From assembly GCF_001707915.1 (NCBI RefSeq), contig NZ_MAVV01000008.1:1-47701 (forward strand): a stretch of DNA of 47,701 nt, given 5' to 3'. The translations under genes and the position numbers were made by a program. The notes under the pieces were generated by a model that was given only the letters and a program-made list of their open reading frames with translations, was not told the origin of the DNA and searched no databases. This document shows, in pieces, positions 8,844-17,306 of this stretch. Each line of letters begins with the position of its first letter. Positions within the stretch are counted from its first letter, which is position 1. The stretch comes from Thermodesulfovibrio sp. N1 (lineage in GTDB: Bacteria; Nitrospirota; Thermodesulfovibrionia; Thermodesulfovibrionales; Thermodesulfovibrionaceae).

Positions 8844-9049
8844 TATCTAAATTTTTTTTAATTTTAATAAAAATTTACAGGAGGTTTATATCACCGATTA
8901 TGCCTCCTTCTTGTAGATTTTATCCGACCTGTTCAGAGTATGCTGACCAGGCAATTAAAAAATATGGAGCAAAGGGGATCTTACTTACTATTAAAAGAAT
9001 ACTTAAATGTCATCCCTTTCATCCTGGCGGATATGACCCATTAAGGTGA
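8825..9049 (+). CDS. yidD: Membrane protein insertion efficiency factor YidD
   Basis: This 74-residue protein has the diagnostic motif [20 protein letters not shown] followed by [13 protein letters not shown] and [11 protein letters not shown], with the three conserved cysteines. YidD is an amphipathic peripheral membrane protein that helps YidC-dependent insertion. Its ATG overlaps the rpmH 3' end by 19 bp, leaving no room for rnpA. yidC follows after 4 bp. Confidence 0.94.
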   Translation: MEINSLISKFFLILIKIYRRFISPIMPPSCRFYPTCSEYADQAIKKYGAKGILLTIKRILKCHPFHPGGYDPLR

Positions 9050-9053
9050 GAAT

Positions 9054-10598
9054 ATGGAAAATACAGGATTAAGAGCATTTTTAGCAGTCCTTTTAAGTAT
9101 GGCTATTTTATTTGGGAGCCAGTATTTATATACAAAATATTATCAACCACAGACACAACCCGTTCAACAGACCGAAGAGACAAAAAAGGAGGAAAAACTA
9201 TCTCCATCACCAATCCTTCAAATTCCATCTGCTAAGAAGGAAGAAGCAAAACCAGTAGTTAAAGATACGAAATATAAAGAAGTAACTGTAGAAAATGAAG
9301 TTTTTAAAGTCGTGCTTTCAAATGAAGGAGCAACTATAAAATCCGTTGAACTTAAAAAATATAAAGATTCAAAGGGAAATCCAATTCATTTATCTTCTGG
9401 TCAAATCCCAGCAATTTCAATTATTAAGGATGGCAAATTTGATTACACAAAAATTATTTTTAATGTTGATGATTCAAAGGCATCCTTTAAAGATTCAAAG
9501 GAAGCCATTGTAGTATTTAACTACAGTGATGAAAATGTTTCAATTAAAAGGATTTTCTCTTTTAATAAAACCGATTATTTAATAGATGTGAAAGAAGAAA
9601 TAAGTGGTATAGGTATTTACTATGTAACCCTCGGTTTGAATTTTGGAATTTTTGACAAGGAGAATGCACCACATTGGGGTCCTGTAATATTGAAAGAAGC
9701 TGATCGAATAGAGCTTAATCCATCAAAAATAAAGGAGCCTGTATCATACATGGGTGATGTAAAATGGATTGCTCAGGAAGACAAATACTTTTTCTCTGCA
9801 ATTGTTCCTGTTAGCAAAGCAAATCAATTTTTTGTATTGCCCTATAATGGAGATGCCCTTACTGCAGTGGAATTTCAGGATGGAATAAATCATTACAAAG
9901 TTTTTGCATCCCCTAAGGACTATGATTATCTTAAAAAGTTTAATTTGGGACTTGAACATATAGTTGACTTTGGATTTTTCTCAATTATAGCCCTCCCACT
10001 TTTTTGGTTTTTAAAGCTTCTACACAGTTTTGTTGGTAATTATGGTGTTGCCATAATAATTCTTACCATAATTGTAAGAATTCCCTTTATTCCTATAGTT
10101 AATCGTGGGCAGAAGTCAATGCAGAAACTAAGCGAACTTCAACCAAAGTTATTAAAATTAAAAGAACAGTATAAAAATGATCCTCAAAGACTTCAAAAGG
10201 AGATGATGGAACTTTATAGAAAATACAAAATCAATCCAATGAGTGGATGCCTCCCAATATTGCTTCAAATTCCTGTATTTTTTGCTCTCTATCAAATTCT
10301 TACATTAGCAATAGAACTAAGACAGGCTCCTTTTATGTTATGGATACAAGATCTTTCAGCAAAGGATCCTTACTATATTCTCCCAATTTTAATGGGTGCT
10401 ACAATGTTGATTCAACAAAAAATGACTCCTTCTACAGCAGATCCAACTCAACAGAAAATAATGCTTATTTTGCCAGTAGTTTTCACATTTTTGTTTCTTA
10501 CTTTCCCTTCAGGACTTGTTCTTTACTGGCTTATAAATAATATATTTGGTATAGCTCAACAGTTCTACATAAATCAGAAAATTAAAAAGGCTAAGTGA
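9054..10598 (+). CDS. yidC: Membrane protein insertase YidC
   Basis: This 514-residue protein is the typical Gram-negative form. It has an N-terminal TM helix (about 7-27), a P/T/E/K-rich linker, a periplasmic P1 beta domain (about 70-290) and the conserved insertase core. The core includes FLKLLHSFVGNYGVAIIILT, the coiled loop LQPKLLKLKEQYKNDPQRLQKE, MNPxSGCLPILLQIPVFFALY-like sequence (INPMSGCLPIL) and C-terminal helices ending QQFYINQKIKKAK. It inserts and folds inner-membrane proteins alone or with Sec. The presence of P1 supports a diderm host. Confidence 0.96.
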   Translation: MENTGLRAFLAVLLSMAILFGSQYLYTKYYQPQTQPVQQTEETKKEEKLSPSPILQIPSAKKEEAKPVVKDTKYKEVTVENEVFKVVLSNEGATIKSVELKKYKDSKGNPIHLSSGQIPAISIIKDGKFDYTKIIFNVDDSKASFKDSKEAIVVFNYSDENVSIKRIFSFNKTDYLIDVKEEISGIGIYYVTLGLNFGIFDKENAPHWGPVILKEADRIELNPSKIKEPVSYMGDVKWIAQEDKYFFSAIVPVSKANQFFVLPYNGDALTAVEFQDGINHYKVFASPKDYDYLKKFNLGLEHIVDFGFFSIIALPLFWFLKLLHSFVGNYGVAIIILTIIVRIPFIPIVNRGQKSMQKLSELQPKLLKLKEQYKNDPQRLQKEMMELYRKYKINPMSGCLPILLQIPVFFALYQILTLAIELRQAPFMLWIQDLSAKDPYYILPILMGATMLIQQKMTPSTADPTQQKIMLILPVVFTFLFLTFPSGLVLYWLINNIFGIAQQFYINQKIKKAK

Positions 10599-11977
10599 TT
10601 TTTTCAGAGTTTGACACAATTGCTGCCATAAGTACTCCTTTAGGAGAAGGCGGAATAGGAATAATCCGTTTAAGTGGAAAAGAAGCAATTTCGATTGTAA
10701 ATAAAATTTTTAAATCTCCTAAAGGAGTGAATCTCTCAGATGTAAAAACTCACACTATTCATTATGGCTTTATAGTTGATCCTTTAACCAGACAGAGAAT
10801 TGATGAGGTTTTAGTTACTGTTATGCGTGCACCAAATACATATACAAGAGAGGATGTTGTTGAGATTAACTGTCATGGAGGATATTTAACCTTAAAAAGA
10901 ATTCTCGAACTTGTTTTATCTCAAGGTGCCCGTCTTGCTGAACCCGGTGAGTTTACAAAAAGAGCATTTTTAAGAGGTCGAATTGATTTAAGTCAGGCTG
11001 AATCAGTAATTGACCTTATCAGGGCTAAAACTGACCAGGCTCAAAAGATTGCTTTAGAGCATTTAAGTGGTAGACTGTCTGAAAAAATTAATGAATTGAG
11101 AGACTCACTTATGAGAGTTTGTGCCCATGTGGAAGCATATATTGATTTTCCTGAAGAGGATATAGATGGTCTCACAGAAGAAGAGATAACACAACAAATA
11201 AATTGCTTAAAAGAGGAGATAAAAAAACTCATTGAAGGATATGAAGAAGGAAAAATTTATAGGGAAGGACTTACAACTGCTATTGTAGGCAAGCCTAATG
11301 TTGGCAAATCCTCTCTTTTAAATGCTTTGTTAATGAAAGACAGAGCAATAGTAACAGAAATTCCAGGAACTACAAGGGATATTATTGAAGAATATGTAAA
11401 TATTAAAGGAATACCTCTTAAAATTGTTGATACTGCCGGTATTCGTGAAGCCCATGACTTGGTAGAAGCAGAAGGAATAAAAAGAAGCTTGAAGGCAGTG
11501 GAATCAGCTGAACTTGTCCTTTTAGTCATTGACAGTAGCCGAAGTATTGACAGGCTTGATGAAGAGATAATAAACAAGGTAATTCATAAAAAGGTTATTG
11601 TTGTAATAAACAAAAAAGATATAAAAAGCACAGAATTTCATTTGCCTGAATCTTTAAAAGATAAACCAGCAGTTGAAATTTCAGCTTTAAATGCAGAAGG
11701 CATAGAAGATTTAAAGGAGCTTATTTTCAATACAACAATTTCTGGTAAATATGAGAAGGAAGGTATAGTAGTTACAAAGTTAAGACATAAACTTTCTCTT
11801 GAAAAAGCCTTTGAATCATTAAATAATGCCTATGAAAGTTTCAAAAAAAGAGAGCCCCTTGAGATTACTGCTATGTTTCTCAGAGAGGCTCTAAATTTCC
11901 TTGGTCAGATTGTTGGTGTTGTAACCACTGAAGAGATATTAAATTTAATCTTCAGTGAATTTTGTATTGGTAAATAG
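10595..11977 (+). CDS. mnmE: tRNA modification GTPase MnmE
   Basis: With MnmG this enzyme makes the 5-carboxymethylaminomethyl group on wobble U34 of several tRNAs. The 460-residue protein has the N-terminal folate-binding domain (STPLGEGGIGIIRLSG, YTREDVVEINCHGG), a helical domain, an inserted G domain (GKPNVGKSSLLNAL near 230, TTRD, DTAGIR, NKKD) and the C-terminal CIGK motif. Start GTG 10595-10597 overlaps the yidC TGA by 4 bp. It ends directly against the opposing parvulin gene with no gap. Confidence 0.96.
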   Translation: MIFSEFDTIAAISTPLGEGGIGIIRLSGKEAISIVNKIFKSPKGVNLSDVKTHTIHYGFIVDPLTRQRIDEVLVTVMRAPNTYTREDVVEINCHGGYLTLKRILELVLSQGARLAEPGEFTKRAFLRGRIDLSQAESVIDLIRAKTDQAQKIALEHLSGRLSEKINELRDSLMRVCAHVEAYIDFPEEDIDGLTEEEITQQINCLKEEIKKLIEGYEEGKIYREGLTTAIVGKPNVGKSSLLNALLMKDRAIVTEIPGTTRDIIEEYVNIKGIPLKIVDTAGIREAHDLVEAEGIKRSLKAVESAELVLLVIDSSRSIDRLDEEIINKVIHKKVIVVINKKDIKSTEFHLPESLKDKPAVEISALNAEGIEDLKELIFNTTISGKYEKEGIVVTKLRHKLSLEKAFESLNNAYESFKKREPLEITAMFLREALNFLGQIVGVVTTEEILNLIFSEFCIGK

Positions 11978-12862
11978 TTATTTTGCCTGCTGGGGTAGTT
12001 GTCCAGTCTTACCTCCAATTAAAGCCTGATTGAGCATTTCCTGTAAAGCCTTTTCATTAACTTCGACTTTATGTTTCTTTTTAAGTTCATCAATATAACT
12101 ATTGAACCAGTCCTGCTGTTTTTTGGCTTTTAGTTGTTCCATTAGTTGAGTTTTTATTTGCTCAAAATCAACTGGGGTTCCTTTGACATCAGTAACTTTA
12201 AATATATAGAGGTCTCCTTTTAAATTCATAGGCATGCTTACTTGACCTTTTTTAAGACTGAATGCAACATTTTCAATTTGTGGAGCAAGTTGTCCCTTTT
12301 TGAAAAATCCCATATCTCCACCAGAGGCTTTTGTTTTTTCATCTTTGGAAAGTTCCTTTGCAATCTTGGCAAAATCTTCTCCTTTGTCAACTCTTTCATA
12401 GACTTTTTTAGCTTCTTCTTCATTTTTTACAACAATCTGGCTTAATCTAACCTCTGTTGGATTTATAAATTGTTCTTTATTCTTATCATAATAATCTTTT
12501 GCTTCCTTTTCTGTTACCTGTTGAATATTTTTTAGTTCCTGTTCAATCAACATGTTAATGAGGGTAATTTTCTTAAATTCTTCAAGTCTTCTTTTAAATT
12601 CCTCTGATTTGGCTAAATCTTTTTTCTTAGCTTCTTCATATAAAACTTCCCTTTTAATTAGTTCATCTTTTAGTCGATTAACACCCTCTGGAGTTGCAAG
12701 AAATACCTTTGTTTGAGGCGGAAGGCTTTTTATATCCTCCTCAAGGTCTTTTTTAGTAAGTTTTGATGAACCAGCTTTTACAATAACTTCATCCTTTTGT
12801 TGACTGCAGGAAAAGATAAATAAAACAACTATAAAAAATGCAAGAAATTTAAGAAACTTCAT
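11978..12862 (-). CDS. Parvulin-type peptidyl-prolyl isomerase lipoprotein (SurA/PrsA-like)
   Basis: This 294-residue protein has a hydrophobic signal ending in a lipobox-like IFSC (Cys19), so it is probably a lipoprotein. A SurA-N-like helical region (about 30-125) precedes a PpiC/parvulin domain (about 135-230) with EVRLSQIVVKNEEEAKKVYE, GGDMGFFKKGQLAPQIENVAF and a C-terminal helical tail. Such proteins act as folding chaperones for exported or outer-membrane proteins. A GGAG-type site precedes ATG 12860-12862. It is read separately from the Rieske/b operon upstream, behind its own promoter candidate. Confidence 0.9.
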   Translation of the reverse strand: MKFLKFLAFFIVVLFIFSCSQQKDEVIVKAGSSKLTKKDLEEDIKSLPPQTKVFLATPEGVNRLKDELIKREVLYEEAKKKDLAKSEEFKRRLEEFKKITLINMLIEQELKNIQQVTEKEAKDYYDKNKEQFINPTEVRLSQIVVKNEEEAKKVYERVDKGEDFAKIAKELSKDEKTKASGGDMGFFKKGQLAPQIENVAFSLKKGQVSMPMNLKGDLYIFKVTDVKGTPVDFEQIKTQLMEQLKAKKQQDWFNSYIDELKKKHKVEVNEKALQEMLNQALIGGKTGQLPQQAK

Positions 12863-12894
12863 TAGTTTACTCCTTTCTGATAATTTTTCCTTTA

Positions 12895-12923
12895 ATTTAA
12901 CATTAAAATTTACATTTAAGCAA
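12895..12923 (-). promoter_or_regulatory. Candidate sigma-70 promoter of the parvulin gene
   Basis: On the minus strand, TTGCTT (12923-12918) and TTAAAT (12900-12895) are separated by exactly 17 bp. The predicted start lies about 25 bp before the ATG, leaving room for the Shine-Dalgarno. It lies in the 126-bp gap after the cytochrome operon. Confidence 0.4.
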
Positions 12924-12988
12924 ATAAATATTTTGCCCTTTGACTTTATCCATCTCTTCCTTCACCCAAGATAATTATTAACCCTAAT

Positions 12989-13351
12989 CTATTGATAAAA
13001 AACTTCAACAAGGGTACCGATTAGAAATATTAAAAAAAACAGAAGTCCTAATAAAGCAGTCAATTTCCAGCCAATGTATCTTTCAATCCATGGAATGAAT
13101 ATAAGAAATCCAACAATAAACAAAGGAATGACAATTCCTCCAATAAAAACCATATCAGTTGAGAAAAATCTCAATAACCAAAAAATCCATAGATAATACC
13201 ATTCCGGTCTTGGCTGATAGGCTGAAGTAAAATCTATTTCTCTGCCAATCACAGGAGGAAATAAAAAAGCAAGCAAAAGGATTATCTCAAATGTAACAAT
13301 TGCAAAAAATAAAATTTCAATTAAGTAATCAGGATAAAACTTTTTTTTCAT
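12989..13351 (-). CDS. Cytochrome b6f-type subunit IV-like (C-terminal half of cytochrome b)
   Basis: This 120-residue membrane protein has three predicted helices. It contains the quinol-oxidation-site motif PEWYYLW (RPEWYYLWIFWLLRF), corresponding to PEWY of subunit IV or cytochrome b. The frame is open further upstream, but ATG 13349-13351 is chosen because it overlaps the preceding cytochrome b TGA as ATGA and gives the N-terminus MKKKFYPDYLIEILFF, typical of subunit IV. Together with the upstream gene it forms a split b6/IV-type cytochrome b. Confidence 0.87.
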   Translation of the reverse strand: MKKKFYPDYLIEILFFAIVTFEIILLLAFLFPPVIGREIDFTSAYQPRPEWYYLWIFWLLRFFSTDMVFIGGIVIPLFIVGFLIFIPWIERYIGWKLTALLGLLFFLIFLIGTLVEVFYQ

Positions 13352-13992
13352 AATGGTTTTGATATACCAAGTTTTTTTATCATATGAAAATGTGCCCATA
13401 AAAGAATTGCTAAGATTAATGGAAACCAAAGTACATGGAAACTATAAAATCTGGCAAGAGTTACACCAGTTACCTCATATCCGCCCCTAATAATTAATAA
13501 CAAACTTTCACCAATAAAAGGAATAGACCCAATAATATTTGTTCCTACTACAGTTGCCCAATAGGCTTTTTGATCCCATGGAAGAAGATATCCTGTAAAA
13601 CCCTCTAACATAACAATAAAAAATATAATAACTCCAACAATCCAATTTAACTCTCTTGGAGGTCTGTAACTTTTTGTGATGAAAACCCTTATGGAGTGAA
13701 TAATAATGCTTATGATTAAAACATTGGCAGACCATTTGTGAATTCCTCTTATTAATTTACCCAGATATACTTCTTCATGAATTCTTTGAATGCTCAAATA
13801 GGCTTCTTTTTCGGAAGGTACATAATGAAGGGATAGAAAAAGTCCGGATATTAAACATAATAAAAAGGCTGTAAAGGCAATTCCGCCAAAACAGTAAAAA
13901 TAGTTAATTCCTTCTGGAATCTCTCTTTCAAAAATTCCTCTGTGAGCTGATTTTAATCTGAATCTATCAAGAAACCAATCAATGAAATTCAT
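13348..13992 (-). CDS. Cytochrome b6-type subunit with heme ligands and heme c_i cysteine
   Basis: This 214-residue, four-helix cytochrome b N-terminal half resembles PetB/QcrB. Bis-His heme ligands are visible: His85 and His99 in helix B (spacing 14), and His186 and His201 in helix D (spacing 15, the b6 type). Cys34 in NYFYCFGGI aligns with the cysteine that covalently holds heme c_i/c_n in cytochrome b6. Other matches are GYLLPWDQKAYWA and the C-terminal KLGISKPL. It transfers electrons from quinol across the membrane. It overlaps both neighbours by 4 bp. Confidence 0.93.
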   Translation of the reverse strand: MNFIDWFLDRFRLKSAHRGIFEREIPEGINYFYCFGGIAFTAFLLCLISGLFLSLHYVPSEKEAYLSIQRIHEEVYLGKLIRGIHKWSANVLIISIIIHSIRVFITKSYRPPRELNWIVGVIIFFIVMLEGFTGYLLPWDQKAYWATVVGTNIIGSIPFIGESLLLIIRGGYEVTGVTLARFYSFHVLWFPLILAILLWAHFHMIKKLGISKPL

Positions 13993-14462
13993 ATTTTTAT
14001 TCCAATAAAAATCCTGTTATTTTCTATTTTAACTGGAAATCTTATAAGATTTTCCTTTGGCGGACCTTCAATTACCTTTCCTTCAATATTGTATCTGCCT
14101 GCATGACAGGGGCATATGAACTCATTTATGTTTATATCAAAATTTACAAAACATCCAAGATGGGTGCATACAGGCGATAGAGCAAATATTGAATTGTTAT
14201 ATTTTACAAGAAATATTTTTATAGTCCTTTCCTCATCAATGGCTATATCAACTTTTTTAACTCCTTCTTTTGGAATTTTGTCATTGGAGATTTCAAAAAA
14301 ATTGTAGGGCTTGTTTTTCGGTTTTTTAGGCTTTAAAAAAATTAAAATTGAGAGAACAAAAACAAAACTTGCTATAATAAAAAATAATTTTATAACTTTT
14401 TTTAAAAAAAGCCTTCTTCTTGAGTTATGTAACTGATTATCTTTAAAATCAATATTTTTCAT
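13989..14462 (-). CDS. Rieske [2Fe-2S] protein of a cytochrome bc/b6f-type complex
   Basis: This 157-residue protein has a twin-arginine-like N-terminus (NSRRRLFLKKVIKLFF) leading into a membrane anchor (about 24-44), then a Rieske fold with box I CTHLGC and box II CPCHAGRY supplying two Cys and two His ligands. It takes the first electron from quinol at the Qo site and hands it to a periplasmic acceptor. It is the first gene of the leftward operon Rieske-b6-IV. No cytochrome c1 or f gene accompanies it, so the acceptor is unknown. It faces away from the Mo-reductase operon. Confidence 0.93.
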   Translation of the reverse strand: MKNIDFKDNQLHNSRRRLFLKKVIKLFFIIASFVFVLSILIFLKPKKPKNKPYNFFEISNDKIPKEGVKKVDIAIDEERTIKIFLVKYNNSIFALSPVCTHLGCFVNFDININEFICPCHAGRYNIEGKVIEGPPKENLIRFPVKIENNRIFIGIKI

Positions 14463-14489
14463 ACCCCCATATCCTATTGTGAAAATATA

Positions 14490-14518
14490 TTGACAAAAAA
14501 AATTTTTTTAGATACCAT
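14490..14518 (+). promoter_or_regulatory. Candidate sigma-70 promoter of the psr-type operon
   Basis: Perfect -35 TTGACA (14490-14495), a 17-bp spacer made of an A-run followed by a T-run, and TACCAT (14513-14518) lie about 35 bp before ATG 14555. This is the strongest consensus promoter in the divergent Rieske/psr gap. No clear minus-strand promoter was found there. Confidence 0.6.
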
Positions 14519-14554
14519 TTATATATAGTATAACAAAAGCAAGGGGGTGAGGGT

Positions 14555-16747
14555 ATGAGTATTACCCGACGAGATTTTTTAAAAATTGCAGCAGTAACTG
14601 GTGGCGTTGCAGTTGCTGGAACACCAGTAGTAAAGTCAGTTTTAGCCCTTGGTAAAAAACCTGTTTCATTACCCCAATATGTTCCTACAACCTGTGAGAT
14701 GTGTTTCTGGCGATGTGGTGTAATTGCAAAGGTTGTTGATGGAAAGGTTGTAAAGCTTGATGGGAATCCTATTCATCCAAACTCTCGTGGAAAATTATGT
14801 GCAAGAGGGCATGGAGGAATTGGGCTTCTTTATGATCCTGATAGATTAAAAACGCCTCTTATTAATACTGGTAGTCGAGGAGAAGGAAAGTTTAAGAAGG
14901 TTTCATGGGATGAAGCTTTGGGTTATGTGGCAGATAAAATGGAAAAAATTAAAGAAAAATACGGTGCAGAATCAATAGCTCTTCTTACACATGGAACAAT
15001 TTCAACCTATTTTATCCATCTTCTTCAAGCCTTTGGCTCACCAAATTTTGCATTTCCTTCCTTTGCATTATGTAGAGGTGCTCGTGATACTGCCTTTGAA
15101 ATAACTTTTGGTGAAGCAGTTGGTAATCCAGAAAGAGTTGATATTCAGAATAGTAAAGTAATTGTTCTTATAGGTAGTCATCTTGGGGAGAATGCCCATA
15201 ATTCTCAGTGTCAGGAGTTTGCAGAGGCAGTAGGTAAGGGAGCTATTGTAATTGTTGTTGACCCAAGATTTTCAACAGCTGCAGGAAAAGCAAAATATTG
15301 GCTGCCTATAAAACCAGCCACTGACCTTGCACTTTTGCTTTCATGGATTAATGTAATAATAAATGAAGGACTTTATGATAAAGAATATGTTGCAAAATAT
15401 ACTGTTGGATTTAATGAAGTTGCAAGTGCAGTAAAGGAATATACTCCAGAATGGGCTGAAAAAGAAACAGATATCCCAGCAAGTTTAATTATTGAGACAG
15501 CTCGCTTAATGGGGAAAAATAAACCCAGTGTTTTAATCCATCCAGGAAGACATACCGCATGGTATTCAGATAATGTACAACGTCAGCGTGCTGTTGCCAT
15601 ACTTACAGCCCTTTTAGGTGCCTATGGAAGACCAGGTGGAATTTATCTTAATCCAAAGAAAAAGCTTGAACCTGTATTTCTTTCAGATAAAGATTATCCT
15701 GACCACCAAAAACCAGAGATCCATAAGGGTAATTATCCCTTTGCAGGTGAAGAAGGTTTAACTCATGCAATTGTTAAAACTACATTAACAGAGCAACCCT
15801 ATCCTATAAAGGGCTGGTTTACCACAGGAATAAACATAATTAAGGCAATGCCTAATCAGAGAGATACTTTAAAGGCTATTCAAAAACTTGAGCTACTTGT
15901 TGCAGTGGATATGATGCCCTATGATGGTGTAATACTTGCCGATGTGGTACTTCCAGAATGCACCTATCTTGAGCGCCACGATGATTTATTTACAGTGAAA
16001 GAGAGAGCCTTTGGAATATCAATCCGTCAGCCTGTTGTCCAGCCAATGTATGATACAAAACCAGGATGGTGGATAGCAAAGGAACTTGGTAAAAGACTCG
16101 GACTTGAAGATCACTTTCCATGGAATACTTTTGAAGATTTCTTAAAAATGAAGTGTGAAACATGGGGAATAGATTACAGCGAGCTTACAAAAAAGGGTTA
16201 TATTAGTTTTCCAGAAAGTGAAAAACCTTACATATCAGCTGATAATGAGCCAAAATTTAAAACACCTTCAGGAAAAATTGAGCTTTACAGTAAAGAACTT
16301 AAAGATAAAGGATTTGATCCTGTTCCAAAATACACAAGACATGAACAACCTCCTGAAGGGTGGTTTAGACTTATCTATGGTAGATCTCCAGTGCATACAT
16401 TTTCGAGGACAACCAATAATCCTTCTTTGTGGGAATTGATGGAAGAAAATACAGCATGGGTCAATGCAAAGGTTGCGAAAAGAAAGGGGCTTAAAAATGG
16501 TGAATATATTGTACTTATAAATCAGGATGGAGTTAAATCAAATAAAGTAAGAATAAAAATAACAGAGAGAATTAGACCAGACTGCATATATCTTGTCCAT
16601 GGTTTTTCATCAACTTCAAAACTTTTAAGAAAAGCTTATTTAAGAGGTGCCGATGACCAGCAACTTATAACAAGATATGACATTGACCCAATTGCAGGAA
16701 CTGTTGGAATGAGAGTTAATTTTGTAAAGATTGCCAAGGAGGTCTGA
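14555..16747 (+). CDS. Molybdopterin oxidoreductase catalytic subunit (PsrA/PhsA-type polysulfide/thiosulfate reductase)
   Basis: This 730-residue DMSO-reductase-family enzyme has a Tat signal (SITRRDFLKIAAVTGG), so it folds in the cytoplasm and acts in the periplasm. Cys47, Cys50, Cys54 and Cys82 bind a [4Fe-4S] cluster. Cys173 (ALCRGARDTA) is the likely Mo/W ligand, as in PsrA/PhsA/TtrA relatives. It carries the bis-MGD binding regions and a C-terminal molydopterin-dinucleotide domain. The likely reaction is reduction of polysulfide, thiosulfate or a similar sulfur oxyanion with menaquinol electrons. The exact substrate is not readable from sequence. An AAGGGGGTGAGG-type site precedes the ATG. 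Confidence 0.88.
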   Translation: MSITRRDFLKIAAVTGGVAVAGTPVVKSVLALGKKPVSLPQYVPTTCEMCFWRCGVIAKVVDGKVVKLDGNPIHPNSRGKLCARGHGGIGLLYDPDRLKTPLINTGSRGEGKFKKVSWDEALGYVADKMEKIKEKYGAESIALLTHGTISTYFIHLLQAFGSPNFAFPSFALCRGARDTAFEITFGEAVGNPERVDIQNSKVIVLIGSHLGENAHNSQCQEFAEAVGKGAIVIVVDPRFSTAAGKAKYWLPIKPATDLALLLSWINVIINEGLYDKEYVAKYTVGFNEVASAVKEYTPEWAEKETDIPASLIIETARLMGKNKPSVLIHPGRHTAWYSDNVQRQRAVAILTALLGAYGRPGGIYLNPKKKLEPVFLSDKDYPDHQKPEIHKGNYPFAGEEGLTHAIVKTTLTEQPYPIKGWFTTGINIIKAMPNQRDTLKAIQKLELLVAVDMMPYDGVILADVVLPECTYLERHDDLFTVKERAFGISIRQPVVQPMYDTKPGWWIAKELGKRLGLEDHFPWNTFEDFLKMKCETWGIDYSELTKKGYISFPESEKPYISADNEPKFKTPSGKIELYSKELKDKGFDPVPKYTRHEQPPEGWFRLIYGRSPVHTFSRTTNNPSLWELMEENTAWVNAKVAKRKGLKNGEYIVLINQDGVKSNKVRIKITERIRPDCIYLVHGFSSTSKLLRKAYLRGADDQQLITRYDIDPIAGTVGMRVNFVKIAKEV

Positions 16748-16748
16748 T

Positions 16749-17306
16749 ATGCCAAGATATGTTATGGTCATAGATGTTGAAAGATGTATTGGATGTATGG
16801 CATGCGTTATTGCTTGTAAAAAAGAGAATGGAGTTGCTGATGGATATTTTAGAACAAGAGTTGTTGAAGAAGTAAGAGGTGAATTTCCATATTTGAGAAT
16901 GGAACAAAGGTCAGAGCTTTGTAATCACTGTGAAATAGCACCCTGTATTGATGCCTGTCCAACAAGAGCTTCTCATAGAGCAAAAGATGGAACAGTTCAG
17001 ATTGAAAAGAAAAAATGCATTGGGTGTAAAGCCTGTATTTTAGCCTGCCCCTATGATGCAAGGTATTCTACACCAGAAGGTGTTGCTGATAAATGTAGCT
17101 TTTGTGAACACAGACTCAAAGAAGGCAAAAGTCCTGCTTGTGTTGAAACATGTCTTGGACATTCAAGGATATTTGGTGATTTAGATGATCCAAACAGTGA
17201 AGTATCACAGCTTATTAAAAAATACGATGCTTCAGTGAGACTTGAATTCGCGGGAACCCGTCCAAGAGTCTTTTACATTAACAAAAAATTTGCAGGAGGT
17301 CTATAA
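16749..17306 (+). CDS. 4Fe-4S ferredoxin-type electron-transfer subunit (PsrB-like)
   Basis: This 185-residue protein has four ferredoxin-like Cys clusters: CIGCMACVIACK near 13, CNHCEIAPCIDACP near 61, CIGCKACILACP near 91, and CSFCEHRLKEGKSPACVETC near 113-132. It wires the Mo subunit to the membrane quinol oxidase. Start ATG 16749 is chosen because GGAGG lies at 16738-16742. An earlier in-frame start would overlap the previous gene and has no site. It probably travels through Tat bound to the catalytic subunit, as it lacks its own signal. Confidence 0.92.
   Translation: MPRYVMVIDVERCIGCMACVIACKKENGVADGYFRTRVVEEVRGEFPYLRMEQRSELCNHCEIAPCIDACPTRASHRAKDGTVQIEKKKCIGCKACILACPYDARYSTPEGVADKCSFCEHRLKEGKSPACVETCLGHSRIFGDLDDPNSEVSQLIKKYDASVRLEFAGTRPRVFYINKKFAGGL

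Noticed and set aside
12989-13429. A longer subunit IV starting at ATG 13429.
   Set aside because: The extra 26 residues overlap cytochrome b in another frame. ATG 13351 gives an ATGA overlap and a typical N-terminus.
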